Assembly (NCBI GenBank): GCA_950022695.1 | Contig: CATLLN010000001.1 | Coordinates: forward strand, 450,539-514,538 | DNA from: an uncultured bacterium | GTDB lineage: Bacteria; Cyanobacteriota; Vampirovibrionia; Gastranaerophilales; Gastranaerophilaceae | Length of the DNA: 64,000 nt | Direction: 5' to 3' | In this document: one piece after another, positions 7,745-14,663 of the stretch | Numbering within the stretch: position 1 is the first letter of the stretch | How the letters are laid out: each line of letters opens with the position of its first letter | The notes under the pieces: model-generated | What the model saw: the letters and a program-made list of their open reading frames with translations, nothing else | Told to the model about the DNA's origin: nothing | Databases searched by the model: none | Position numbers and translations under genes: made by a program

Positions 7745-8353
7745 ATTGTAGGTAAACTGTAAAAAATTCCCCATTAGGTTTTCGTTCCAAACTTGAACAT
7801 CTTTCGGTACTTCCAGAACTGTTGGAGTAAAATTCCAAATGTATTTAACATTAGAATCAATAATGAATTCAGCAGTGTTTTGTGCAAATTTCCCCGGTAC
7901 TGTAAGAATAGCTATTTCTACTCCGTGTTCTTTTGCAAGTTGAGGTAAATTTTTTATATCATAAATAGATTTTGTATTAATTGTTTTACCGATTTTGGTT
8001 TGATCATTATCAAAAAGCCCGATAATATTAAGTCCATAATTTATAAAATTGTCGTATTTCGCTAGCGCCATACCAAGGTTTCCTGCACCGATTATGTACG
8101 CTTTTTTTGTTTTTGCAAATCCAAGTGTTGTTTCTATTGATTTTTTTAACTCTTTCACAATATAGCCGACCCTGGATTTTCCTGAATTGTTAAGCAAATT
8201 AATATCTTTTCTTACTTGAGAATCATCAATTTTTAAAAGTGTTGCGATTTGTTTACTTGATATATATTCATTTTCTTTTGCTATGTAATCCTGTAAAATA
8301 CAGTGATATAGGGTTAATCTGTTTATTACTTTTTCTGATATCTTAGTATTCAT
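7739..8353 (-). CDS. rex: Redox-sensing transcriptional repressor Rex
   Basis: Rex senses the NADH/NAD+ ratio and represses fermentation and respiration genes when NAD+ is high. The N-terminal winged helix (LTLYHCILQDYI to GKSRVGYIV) is followed by a Rossmann fold with IIGAGNLGMALAKY and the C-terminal swapped helix. At 204 aa the length is near the family norm of about 210. The ATG at 8353 is chosen because a perfect TATAAT ends 6 bases upstream, implying a transcript that starts at or next to the AUG. No ribosome site is visible for this or other starts. It is divergent from the thioesterase gene. Confidence 0.93.
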   Translation of the reverse strand: MNTKISEKVINRLTLYHCILQDYIAKENEYISSKQIATLLKIDDSQVRKDINLLNNSGKSRVGYIVKELKKSIETTLGFAKTKKAYIIGAGNLGMALAKYDNFINYGLNIIGLFDNDQTKIGKTINTKSIYDIKNLPQLAKEHGVEIAILTVPGKFAQNTAEFIIDSNVKYIWNFTPTVLEVPKDVQVWNENLMGNFLQFTYNL

Positions 8354-8398
8354 AAATCTATTATACATTAATATTAATTTTAGTGTTATAATTCGAGT
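8354..8398. promoter_or_regulatory. Back-to-back promoters giving leaderless rex and thioesterase transcripts
   Basis: On the minus strand TATAAT lies 6 bases before the rex ATG. On the plus strand TATAAT at 8387-8392 lies 6 bases before the thioesterase ATG at 8399. Neither start has a ribosome site. With a normal 6-8 base gap from -10 to start point, both mRNAs would begin at the AUG. Confidence 0.6.
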
Positions 8399-8824
8399 AT
8401 GAAAAATATATTCGAACAAAGAGTTTTTTATTCAGACACAGATTCATATGGTGTGGTATGGCACGGTTCTTACCTGAGATGGTTGGAAATGGGGCGTGTA
8501 TACTGGACTGAAATGAAAGGTTTAAGTCTGATTGACTTAGTAGAAAATCAGGATATTGCACTTCCTGTGACAAATTTGAGTGTGAAGTATAAATCTTCTG
8601 CAAGATTAGATGATATTGTTGTGGTGGAAACCGAAGTAGTTTCATTTAACGGATTAACTGCTGTGTTTAAACAGTTTATCAAGTCGAAAGAAACAGGTAA
8701 AACATTTGTGGAAGCTGAGGTTTCTGTTGTCGCAATTAATAATAGTGGTAAATTATATCGTAGAATGCCGCAAATTTTAGCAGAAAAATTTGATGAGGAA
8801 TTAAAATGTCCGGCACTCGTTTAA
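8399..8824 (+). CDS. YbgC/4HBT-family acyl-CoA thioesterase
   Basis: A 141-residue hot-dog-fold thioesterase. The signature YSDTDSYGVVWHGSYLRWLE contains the catalytic Asp of the 4-hydroxybenzoyl-CoA thioesterase/YbgC group, followed by the long central helix and strands ending EAEVSVVAI. Members hydrolyse short-chain acyl-CoAs or act with the Tol-Pal system in Gram-negatives. The substrate cannot be decided here and no tol genes are present. It overlaps rluB by 19 bp and is the first gene of a three-gene operon with rluB and coaE. Confidence 0.9.
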   Translation: MKNIFEQRVFYSDTDSYGVVWHGSYLRWLEMGRVYWTEMKGLSLIDLVENQDIALPVTNLSVKYKSSARLDDIVVVETEVVSFNGLTAVFKQFIKSKETGKTFVEAEVSVVAINNSGKLYRRMPQILAEKFDEELKCPALV

Positions 8825-9543
8825 ATAAATATATCGCTTCATCAGGCTTATGTTCAAGACGTAAAGCTGATGAACTTATTGAATCCGGTGTTGTGACGGT
8901 TAACGGGAAAAAAGTTACTGAACTGGGGTTTTCTGTTCAGCCTAAAGACAAAGTTTTTGTCAGCGGGAAGATTATTCACCCTGTAAAGCATGAATATTAC
9001 AGGTTTTATAAACCTGCCGGGTATATTACAACTTCTGATGATGAAAATGGAAGAAAAACGATTTACAATTTATTGCCGGAAAATCTTCATCACTTAAAAC
9101 CTGTAGGCAGGCTGGATAAAGATTCTACTGGATTGATAATTTTAACAAACGATGGTGATTTAATTAATGAATTGACCCACCCGTCAGCTAAAGTTCCAAA
9201 ACTGTACAGAGTCGTTGTGAATTCTGCGATTACTCAGAATGACATTGATAAAATGTACAAAGGTATTGAAATTGAACCCGGAAAAACTGCTTATGCTCAG
9301 GTTGATGTGCTAGAAATAGATAAAACATCGACTGTTATGGAAATTTTATTATATCAGGGTTTGAACCGACAGATTAGGAAAATGTTTGAATATTTAGGAT
9401 ATGAAGTAGTATCGTTAAAACGTGTTCAGCACGCTATTCTAAACCTTGATGGGCTTAAACGTGGTGAGTTTAAACCAATTAAGCCGCGTCAGATTAAGGA
9501 TTTAAGAAATTTCTTAAACAGGATTGCTCAAAAAAATGATTAA
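8806..9543 (+). CDS. rluB: RsuA/RluB-family 16S or 23S rRNA pseudouridine synthase
   Basis: An N-terminal S4 RNA-binding domain (RLNKYIASSGLCSRRKADELI) is followed by the pseudouridine synthase domain with catalytic Asp in GRLDKDSTGLIILTNDG and the family motif GLNRQIRKMFEYLGYEV. The enzyme isomerises a uridine in rRNA. The length (245 aa) fits RluB, but RsuA and RluE/F are hard to separate by eye. It is translationally coupled to the thioesterase upstream (19-bp overlap) and to coaE downstream. Confidence 0.9.
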   Translation: MSGTRLNKYIASSGLCSRRKADELIESGVVTVNGKKVTELGFSVQPKDKVFVSGKIIHPVKHEYYRFYKPAGYITTSDDENGRKTIYNLLPENLHHLKPVGRLDKDSTGLIILTNDGDLINELTHPSAKVPKLYRVVVNSAITQNDIDKMYKGIEIEPGKTAYAQVDVLEIDKTSTVMEILLYQGLNRQIRKMFEYLGYEVVSLKRVQHAILNLDGLKRGEFKPIKPRQIKDLRNFLNRIAQKND

Positions 9544-10108
9544 GGCGGCACTTGTCGGAAATATTGCAAGCGGAAAGTCTGCTGCAGAAAATATCTTATT
9601 AAAGCTTGGTTATAAAGTTCTTGATACAGACAAAGTTTGTCACAAGCTTCTATATGAACTGGATGAAATTGTTGTTGTATTTAGGGATTTTGATGTATTT
9701 GAAAACGGTAAAATCTCCAGAGAAAAACTTGGCAAATTGGTTTTTGACACTCCGGATTTAAAACAAAAACTTGAAAATATTATTTACCCGCATTTGCGTA
9801 TCAAAATTGAAGAATTTTTTGCACAAAATAGCAATGAAAATCTGGTTTTTGTGGCAATTCCGTTACTGTTTGAAGCCGGCATGGAAGATTTATTTGATAA
9901 GATATTTTTTATTTATTGTAATGATGAAATACGCTTAAATCGCCTAATTGCTCGTAATGGCTACACAAAAGAGTATGCAAAAATCAGGATGGATTCCCAA
10001 GTTTCGCAGGATGAAAAAATCTTAAAAGCTGATTTTGTTGTATATAATGAATCTACGCTTGAGGAACTTGAAAACAATATCAGACTGGCAATCGGACAAA
10101 TCCGCTAA
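9536..10108 (+). CDS. coaE: Dephospho-CoA kinase
   Basis: CoaE phosphorylates dephospho-CoA in the last step of coenzyme A synthesis. The P loop GNIASGKS lies near residue 8, DTDKVCH follows, and a lid with RLIARNGYTKEYA matches the family. It is 190 aa, slightly short but complete. The ATG at 9536 overlaps the end of rluB by 8 bp; a TTG four codons upstream is an alternative. Its 3' end overlaps the convergent CHAP gene by 29 bp, so antisense interference is possible. Confidence 0.93.
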   Translation: MIKAALVGNIASGKSAAENILLKLGYKVLDTDKVCHKLLYELDEIVVVFRDFDVFENGKISREKLGKLVFDTPDLKQKLENIIYPHLRIKIEEFFAQNSNENLVFVAIPLLFEAGMEDLFDKIFFIYCNDEIRLNRLIARNGYTKEYAKIRMDSQVSQDEKILKADFVVYNESTLEELENNIRLAIGQIR

Positions 10109-10844
10109 GATCAGTATAATTAGCATTATATTTTTGTCTTACAACAGAATCAACTCCTTTGTAAGTCACGTTGCCTTCAATTGTTTCAAACGAACCGTCT
10201 TTATTGACCTTTGTAACTATTCCAATATGAGATGCATTATTTTCCCTCAAAATCATTAAGTTCCCGGGTTTGATATTTTGAGCAATGAATTGTGCTTTGT
10301 TTTCTTTGCCGACTGTACTTAAGTATTTATTATTTTTAATGCCCCACTGTTTTATCTTTTCAACTCTGTGTGAACCAAAATTTTTAGGTATTGGAAGTCC
10401 TTTTTCTTTATAGGTTTCTTTAACAACATATGACACGAAATCCGAACACCATTCAGGACTTGAGGAGAATTTTTTATAAGTTTTATCCCCTTCTTTACAG
10501 CCTATATACTTTTCAAAATTAGAAACAAGTGCTGTATTAAATTCTTTTGTCGAAAGTTTTGGTTTGTCTTCTGGATTTGGTTTAGGTTTTAATTCTTTTA
10601 CAGTCTGCGTATCGGAAGTTTTCGAAACAGTAGAACTGCTTGCTGACCCTCCGGTTCCTGTAAAATTATACACAGGCCCTAAGAAATTCCATCCATATGA
10701 AGGCTGCTTATAATCTGAGTTTGAAGATTTTTCGCCGTTAAAATTATATATAGGTCCGATAGAGTGAGAATACCTGTTATTATACCAGTTTACAAGTGGA
10801 TTGATATTGTTGTTATATCCCATTGGACTACATAAATCAAACAT
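10080..10844 (-). CDS. CHAP-domain peptidoglycan amidase/endopeptidase-like protein 1
   Basis: A 254-residue protein with a C-terminal CHAP (NlpC/P60-like) domain from about residue 102: catalytic Cys133 in EWCSDFVSYV, His206 in SHIGIVTKV, and Glu223/Asn225 in ETIEGN. The N terminus has no signal peptide but carries two related units, GPIYNFNGE and GPVYNFTGT, and a Ser/Thr- and Pro-rich linker. The ATG at 10844 is given; a TTG two codons upstream sits closer to the CGGGG ribosome site and is equally possible. It lies under a minus-strand copy of the bipartite promoter. It likely cuts peptidoglycan, by an unknown export route. Confidence 0.85.
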   Translation of the reverse strand: MFDLCSPMGYNNNINPLVNWYNNRYSHSIGPIYNFNGEKSSNSDYKQPSYGWNFLGPVYNFTGTGGSASSSTVSKTSDTQTVKELKPKPNPEDKPKLSTKEFNTALVSNFEKYIGCKEGDKTYKKFSSSPEWCSDFVSYVVKETYKEKGLPIPKNFGSHRVEKIKQWGIKNNKYLSTVGKENKAQFIAQNIKPGNLMILRENNASHIGIVTKVNKDGSFETIEGNVTYKGVDSVVRQKYNANYTDLSGFVRLPV

Positions 10845-10870
10845 ATGCAAAATTTCCCCGTTCTATTTTC

Positions 10871-10910
10871 TCCTATATTTATATAAAGTATTTTTGAACG
10901 GAAAAATTGC
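10871..10910 (-). promoter_or_regulatory. Bipartite promoter-like element, copy D
   Basis: On the minus strand GCAATTTTT starts at 10910 and ACTTTATATA at 10889 (21 bp apart), followed by AATATAGG. The leader then contains AACGGGGAAAT, the same string found before the 97-aa gene at 3229-3238. Confidence 0.65.
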
Positions 10911-10926
10911 TAGTTAGTAAAAATTT

Positions 10927-12744
10927 TTAAACAGAAATTTCTTGATTTTTAAATTGCATATCGTAAAGGTGTTTGTAATTACCGTCTTTAATATTCATCA
11001 GCTCAGCGTGAGTTCCGAGCTCTACAAGTTCACCTTCATTAATTACCGCAATTCGGTCGGCATTGTTTATTGTCGAAAGTCTGTGTGCGATTACGAAAAC
11101 GGTTTTATTCTGCATTAAGTTATCCAGAGCTTTTTGTACAATTGCTTCTGATTCATTGTCAAGAGCTGATGTTGCCTCATCTAAGATTACAATTGGGGCA
11201 TCTTTAATCATTGCTCTTGCAATGGCTACACGCTGTCTCTGACCGCCTGATAAGGAAGCTCCGCGCTCTCCGACATATGTATCAATCCCGTTTTCCAATG
11301 TTGATAAAAATTCATCAAGATGCGCCATTTTTATTACAGTATTTATTTCTTCTTCTGTTGCATCAGGTTTTCCCATTAAAATATTTTCCCTGATTGAACC
11401 GGAAAATAAGAAATTATCCTGAAAAACGAATGATATATTATCTCTAAGGCTTTCAATCTCAATATTTCGGATATCTATTCCGTCAAATTTTACAGAACCG
11501 CTTTTTATATCGTAAAATCTAGGTAGTAAGTTTACTGTTGTACTTTTTCCGCCGCCGGAATTTCCTACAAGTGCTATAGTTTCACCTTTATTAACATGAA
11601 GTGTAAAATCTTTTAATACTGGAACATCCTGTTCATATTCAAAACATACGTTTTCAAAATCTATAGATGTTTTTAAACTATTCATTTTAACGGCATTTTT
11701 GGAATTTTCAATATGCGGAATTAAATCAAATAACTCAAAAACCCTGCCTAAAGCTACAAATGTTGTTTGAAGATCTGTTAAAGTTCTTCCGAGGTTTTTA
11801 ACCGGTTTGTATAATAACAATAGAGAAGTGACGAATGATGCAAAACTTCCTGCTGTCATTTCGCCTTTTATTATAAGAGAATTGCCGTAAAACATTACAA
11901 AAGCTATACCGATAGAACAAATGAAATACATTATTGGTGACATCCAACCAACTCTTTTGGTAAGCGACATTGTTAAATTAAACTGAGTTTTAATTTGTTT
12001 TTCAAATTTATTATTTTGCAATTTCTGCAGGTTATAAGCTGTCATTATTTTGTTTCCGGCAAAGGTTTCGTTGAAGTTTGTAGTCATATCTCCGCCGACA
12101 ACCATTGTCGCATTAGAAACTTTTTTAATTCTTTTTCTTAAAAATACAACAGGTGTAATTGCAATTGCCATGATGCCGACACCGATGATTGCAAGTTTCC
12201 AAGAGTTATATAAAAGAACGCTTACAAGTCCTACAATACCGAAAATTGTCATAATAAAAGTTCTGATTGTATTTATTATATTTTTGGAAGCAGTTTCAGG
12301 GTCTGTGAAGAATCTTGTTAAAACAAGACCTGAAGAATTTATATCGTAGAATTTAGGGTCTAATGATGTTAATTTATTAAATAATTCAATTTTTAAAGAA
12401 TTTGATATTTTATTTCCTGTCCAATCAGTAAGGTAGTTGTTTGCGTATTTTAAAACTCCTTGGACTACAGCAAACAATACTATACCAAAGGGAATAGCTG
12501 TTGCTAGAACATTTTGTTCCAGAGTAAAACTTCCGATTGTCCAGGCTTTACCATTGATTACACAATCCATATAAGGTTTCAGGGCAAAAGCAACAACACC
12601 GTCTAAAAGTCCCAGAGGAATAGCGATAAGTATGTTTAAAAAAATTCTTGGCAGATGCGGTTTTATAAACGGTGCAATTTTTTTTGTCAAATAACCGTAT
12701 CTGAATGCGTCCTTAGATAACGTATCTTTTAATTTATATTCCAT
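10927..12744 (-). CDS. MsbA-like ABC exporter, fused membrane and ATPase domains
   Basis: A 605-residue half-transporter that would work as a homodimer in the inner membrane. Residues about 20-320 hold six transmembrane helices; the C-terminal nucleotide-binding domain has Walker A GNSGGGKST, signature LSGGQRQRVAIARA, Walker B IVILDEATSALD, and the H-loop AHRLS. Length and layout match lipid A/multidrug exporters of the MsbA group. The cargo is not evident. It is transcribed alone. Confidence 0.93.
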   Translation of the reverse strand: MEYKLKDTLSKDAFRYGYLTKKIAPFIKPHLPRIFLNILIAIPLGLLDGVVAFALKPYMDCVINGKAWTIGSFTLEQNVLATAIPFGIVLFAVVQGVLKYANNYLTDWTGNKISNSLKIELFNKLTSLDPKFYDINSSGLVLTRFFTDPETASKNIINTIRTFIMTIFGIVGLVSVLLYNSWKLAIIGVGIMAIAITPVVFLRKRIKKVSNATMVVGGDMTTNFNETFAGNKIMTAYNLQKLQNNKFEKQIKTQFNLTMSLTKRVGWMSPIMYFICSIGIAFVMFYGNSLIIKGEMTAGSFASFVTSLLLLYKPVKNLGRTLTDLQTTFVALGRVFELFDLIPHIENSKNAVKMNSLKTSIDFENVCFEYEQDVPVLKDFTLHVNKGETIALVGNSGGGKSTTVNLLPRFYDIKSGSVKFDGIDIRNIEIESLRDNISFVFQDNFLFSGSIRENILMGKPDATEEEINTVIKMAHLDEFLSTLENGIDTYVGERGASLSGGQRQRVAIARAMIKDAPIVILDEATSALDNESEAIVQKALDNLMQNKTVFVIAHRLSTINNADRIAVINEGELVELGTHAELMNIKDGNYKHLYDMQFKNQEISV

Positions 12745-12833
12745 AAGCTCATCCCTAATTCTGTTTACTTTGTCATTATGACATAAACTTTACGGATTTA
12801 CAAATTTTCTTTTTGTAATTTTAAGATTTATAC

Positions 12834-12862
12834 TTGACAATGAGAATTGGTTATTATACATT
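12834..12862 (+). promoter_or_regulatory. Sigma-70-type promoter for tRNA-Leu
   Basis: A consensus -35 TTGACA at 12834-12839 is followed by an AT-rich -10 region (TATACATT, 12855-12862), about 30 bp before the tRNA. Confidence 0.5.
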
Positions 12863-12890
12863 AGATATTGTCCTAAGACAACACGCGCGT

Positions 12891-12972
12891 GGGCGTGTGG
12901 TGGAATGGTAGACACGCTAGTCTTAGGAACTAGTGCGAAAGCATGGGAGTTCGAGTCTCTTCACGCCCACCA
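12891..12972 (+). tRNA. tRNA-Leu (anticodon UAG)
   Basis: The acceptor stem GGGCGTG pairs fully with CACGCCC and the encoded 3' end is ACCA. The anticodon loop CTTAGGA carries UAG (codon CUA). A long variable arm, as expected for leucine tRNA, precedes the T arm GAGTTCGAGTCTC. The CCA is encoded, unlike in the nearby tRNA-Ala. Confidence 0.96.
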
Positions 12973-13009
12973 TAAAAGCGGTAATAACATATGTTATTAC
13001 CGCTTTTAT
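12972..13009 (+). terminator. Perfect 38-bp palindrome after tRNA-Leu
   Basis: Bases 12972-12990 and 12991-13009 are exact reverse complements (stem core AAAAGCGGTAATAAC). It starts at the last base of the tRNA and ends in TTTTATT, so it is probably the tRNA terminator. Confidence 0.7.
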
Positions 13010-13020
13010 TATCTGTGTAT

Positions 13021-13170
13021 AAGGACTAGAACTCCGTTTTGAAGTTCGGCGACCTGCGAGCTGAGTGCGCAGTGTCCGAAACAATGATAATCGGTTCGAA
13101 GGACTTAGTTTCGGATACGAAGGCACGTTATACGCGAGCAGGTCAAGACAAGTCTCTTTACGCCCACCAT
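13021..13170 (+). other. Structured GC-richer segment ending in a copy of the tRNA-Leu 3' end
   Basis: Bases 13151-13170 repeat the last 20 bases of the tRNA-Leu locus (12954-12973) with one mismatch. The segment before it can fold: an outer stem GACCTGC (13051-13057) with GCAGGTC (13138-13144), and an inner 11-bp stem 13072-13082 with 13108-13118 (core TCCGAAAC / GTTTCGGA), enclosing a loop with GGTTCGAA. There is no 5' acceptor half, so it is not a second tRNA. It may be a small RNA, a processed tRNA trailer, or the scar of an element that used the tRNA end as its attachment site. Confidence 0.55.
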
Positions 13171-13172
13171 TT

Positions 13173-13201
13173 AAAAGAACCTTGTATGAGGTTCTTTTTA
13201 T
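13173..13201. terminator. Bidirectional terminator
   Basis: The stem AAAAGAACC / GGTTCTTTT with loop TTGTATGA lies three bases after the repeated tRNA end and before the convergent 242-aa gene. Confidence 0.8.
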
Positions 13202-13227
13202 GTGTTGTTTATATACAATACAAAGGG

Positions 13228-13956
13228 TTATTCAATTTCTTTTTGTTCTATATTTTTTATTCGACCTGCAGCATCAGGATTTGTTGGTCGAAATTTGCCT
13301 GTATCTTGATCATACATTCCAATTTTTTCGGTTACAGTGTTATTTTTATAGTCGTAAACTTTTTGATTAACTAATATCCCGCTAGTTGTATAGGTTTCAA
13401 TTAGTTCATTTTTATTATTATATACATTATCTATTGAAACGTTGAGTGTTCTAGTTTTTGAAGGAATTGGTAAATTAGGGTCGGCAGGTGTTGTTTTTTC
13501 GCATATAAAACTTGTAATATTTCCATTTGAATCGTAGGTATAATTATGTCTTTTTTCTATTACTTTTTCATCATAATATGGATTGTCTAACGTATATTCC
13601 ATACTACTTAAGTTTCCATTTTCATCTAGTTCTAGTTTATACTCTTCATTATTGCCAGCTTCGTTTTTATAATTAGTTATATTAACTGTTGCAGATTTAA
13701 TATTAAATAATTTCCCAAAATGTTCTTTTACATAATCCCAGGATTTCCCAATGATTCCTTTTTCTTCAAAAAGTTTTTTTTCGTCATCATTTAAATCTGA
13801 TAAGTCAACATATCCATTACCGTTTTTATCTCCGCTAAAACTGTATTTGTCTGGGAATATACTTGCTTTCTCTTTTGGTTTTGCAGCACGTGTAACTATA
13901 ACTTCGGAAAGGTGCTTTCCAAAATATGCAGGTTCGCTGTTGCCAATTGAAGTCAT
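13228..13956 (-). CDS. Unknown 242-aa protein with a calcium-loop motif and YD-like repeats
   Basis: Near residue 44 the protein has DKNGNGYVDLSDL, which fits an EF-hand/dockerin-type calcium-binding loop. The C-terminal half alternates short strands with Tyr/Asp/Asn turns (YTYDSNGNITSF), resembling YD/RHS repeats. The N terminus, EPAYFGKHL, carries a YFG motif similar to those in other unknown proteins here. No signal peptide is seen. A clear AGGAGA ribosome site precedes the ATG, and a weak copy of the bipartite promoter element lies upstream. It may bind the envelope or act outside the cell, which is inference. Confidence 0.75.
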   Translation of the reverse strand: MTSIGNSEPAYFGKHLSEVIVTRAAKPKEKASIFPDKYSFSGDKNGNGYVDLSDLNDDEKKLFEEKGIIGKSWDYVKEHFGKLFNIKSATVNITNYKNEAGNNEEYKLELDENGNLSSMEYTLDNPYYDEKVIEKRHNYTYDSNGNITSFICEKTTPADPNLPIPSKTRTLNVSIDNVYNNKNELIETYTTSGILVNQKVYDYKNNTVTEKIGMYDQDTGKFRPTNPDAAGRIKNIEQKEIE

Positions 13957-13969
13957 AAAAATCTCTCCT

Positions 13970-14006
13970 TATGTATATATAAAGATTTTCTATATTTTTA
14001 ATTAAT
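13970..14006 (-). promoter_or_regulatory. Bipartite promoter-like element, weak copy E
   Basis: On the minus strand TCTTTATATATACATAAG matches the downstream half of the other copies, especially copy C. The upstream half at the expected position reads ATTAATTAA, not GCAATT, so this is a partial match. Confidence 0.4.
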
Positions 14007-14069
14007 AAATTTCAAAATTTTTTTTACAATATTTAATAATTTTAGTTATGTGTTATAATAAAATAGCAC

Positions 14070-14142
14070 GGGGCGTTAGCGCAGTTGGTAGCGCACAACA
14101 CTGGCAGTGTTGGGGTCAGGGGTTCGAATCCCCTACGCTCCA
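14070..14142 (+). tRNA. tRNA-Ala (anticodon GGC)
   Basis: The acceptor stem GGGGCGT pairs with ACGCTCC and includes the G3-U70 wobble pair that identifies alanine tRNAs. The anticodon loop CTGGCAG gives GGC (codons GCC/GCU), and the T arm is GGGGTTCGAATCCCC. CCA is not encoded. A TATAAT at 14054-14059 lies just upstream. Confidence 0.96.
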
Positions 14143-14306
14143 AATTTTAGATTTTATTAATTAAGAGAAACGGATGAGAACCCACAAAGCGACAGCTTTG
14201 TTTTAGGTTCGAGCGCGAACGAGCAGAGGGCGGACGGTCAAGGCGATGAGCCTTGCCGGTAGACCCGTTTAAAGCGAGAGAGTAAGATAATCCCCTACGC
14301 TCCAAA
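14143..14306 (+). other. Structured GC-richer segment ending in a copy of the tRNA-Ala 3' end
   Basis: Bases 14289-14306 repeat exactly 18 bases of the tRNA-Ala 3' end (14127-14144), 162 bp downstream. Between them is a foldable region: the outer stem AAACGG (14168-14173) with CCGTTT (14265-14270) encloses three hairpins, CAAAGC/GCTTTG at 14185-14200, GTTCG/CGAAC at 14207-14220 and CAAGGC/GCCTTG at 14239-14255. The layout mirrors the segment after tRNA-Leu, although the sequences are not evidently related. It may be a small RNA or an integration scar. Confidence 0.55.
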
Positions 14307-14360
14307 ATAATAATGCTTTTTGGCAATGTAATCTTTTATATATTTGTTATTGTTTTTATT

Positions 14361-14618
14361 ATGGAAAAACGCGTTGATGTATATAAAAACAGAGGTCTAC
14401 ACGAATATGGTGATGTTGAGTTTGCAGACAATGTAAACAATAAATATCCGATTGATAATCCTGAACATATTCGTGCAGCTTGGAATTATTTTCATATGCC
14501 AAAGAATTATGATAAGTATTCAGAGTTTGATAGGAAAATTATTAAAAACAAAATAATTAAAGCTTGGAAGGAAAAGATTTCTCCGGATGGCCCGCCAAAA
14601 GCTGATGAAACTTTTTAA
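14361..14618 (+). CDS. Small DUF6582-like protein
   Basis: An 85-residue basic soluble protein. The stretch YPIDNPEHIRAAWNYFHMPK followed by YDKYSEFDRKIIKNKIIKAW resembles the short domain annotated as DUF6582 in bacterial and phage proteins, whose function is unknown. The start MEKRVDVYKN at 14361 is chosen because it resembles starts of related proteins; an upstream ATG at 14313 would add a hydrophobic extension. Neither has a ribosome site. It lies directly after the structured segment that follows tRNA-Ala. Confidence 0.65.
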   Translation: MEKRVDVYKNRGLHEYGDVEFADNVNNKYPIDNPEHIRAAWNYFHMPKNYDKYSEFDRKIIKNKIIKAWKEKISPDGPPKADETF

Positions 14619-14663
14619 TTATATATCTGTGGTATTATTATCTGTAACAATAGGAGTTATGTT

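Noticed and set aside
13086-13150. A second, degenerate tRNA suggested by GGTTCGAA in the segment after tRNA-Leu
   Set aside because: No acceptor 5' strand, D arm or anticodon arm can be paired with it; only the 3' end repeat resembles a tRNA.
12923-13374. Several 60-110 codon frames over tRNA-Leu and the following segment
   Set aside because: They overlap the tRNA and the foldable repeat region, have no ribosome site and no protein-like composition; an RNA or integration-scar explanation is better.
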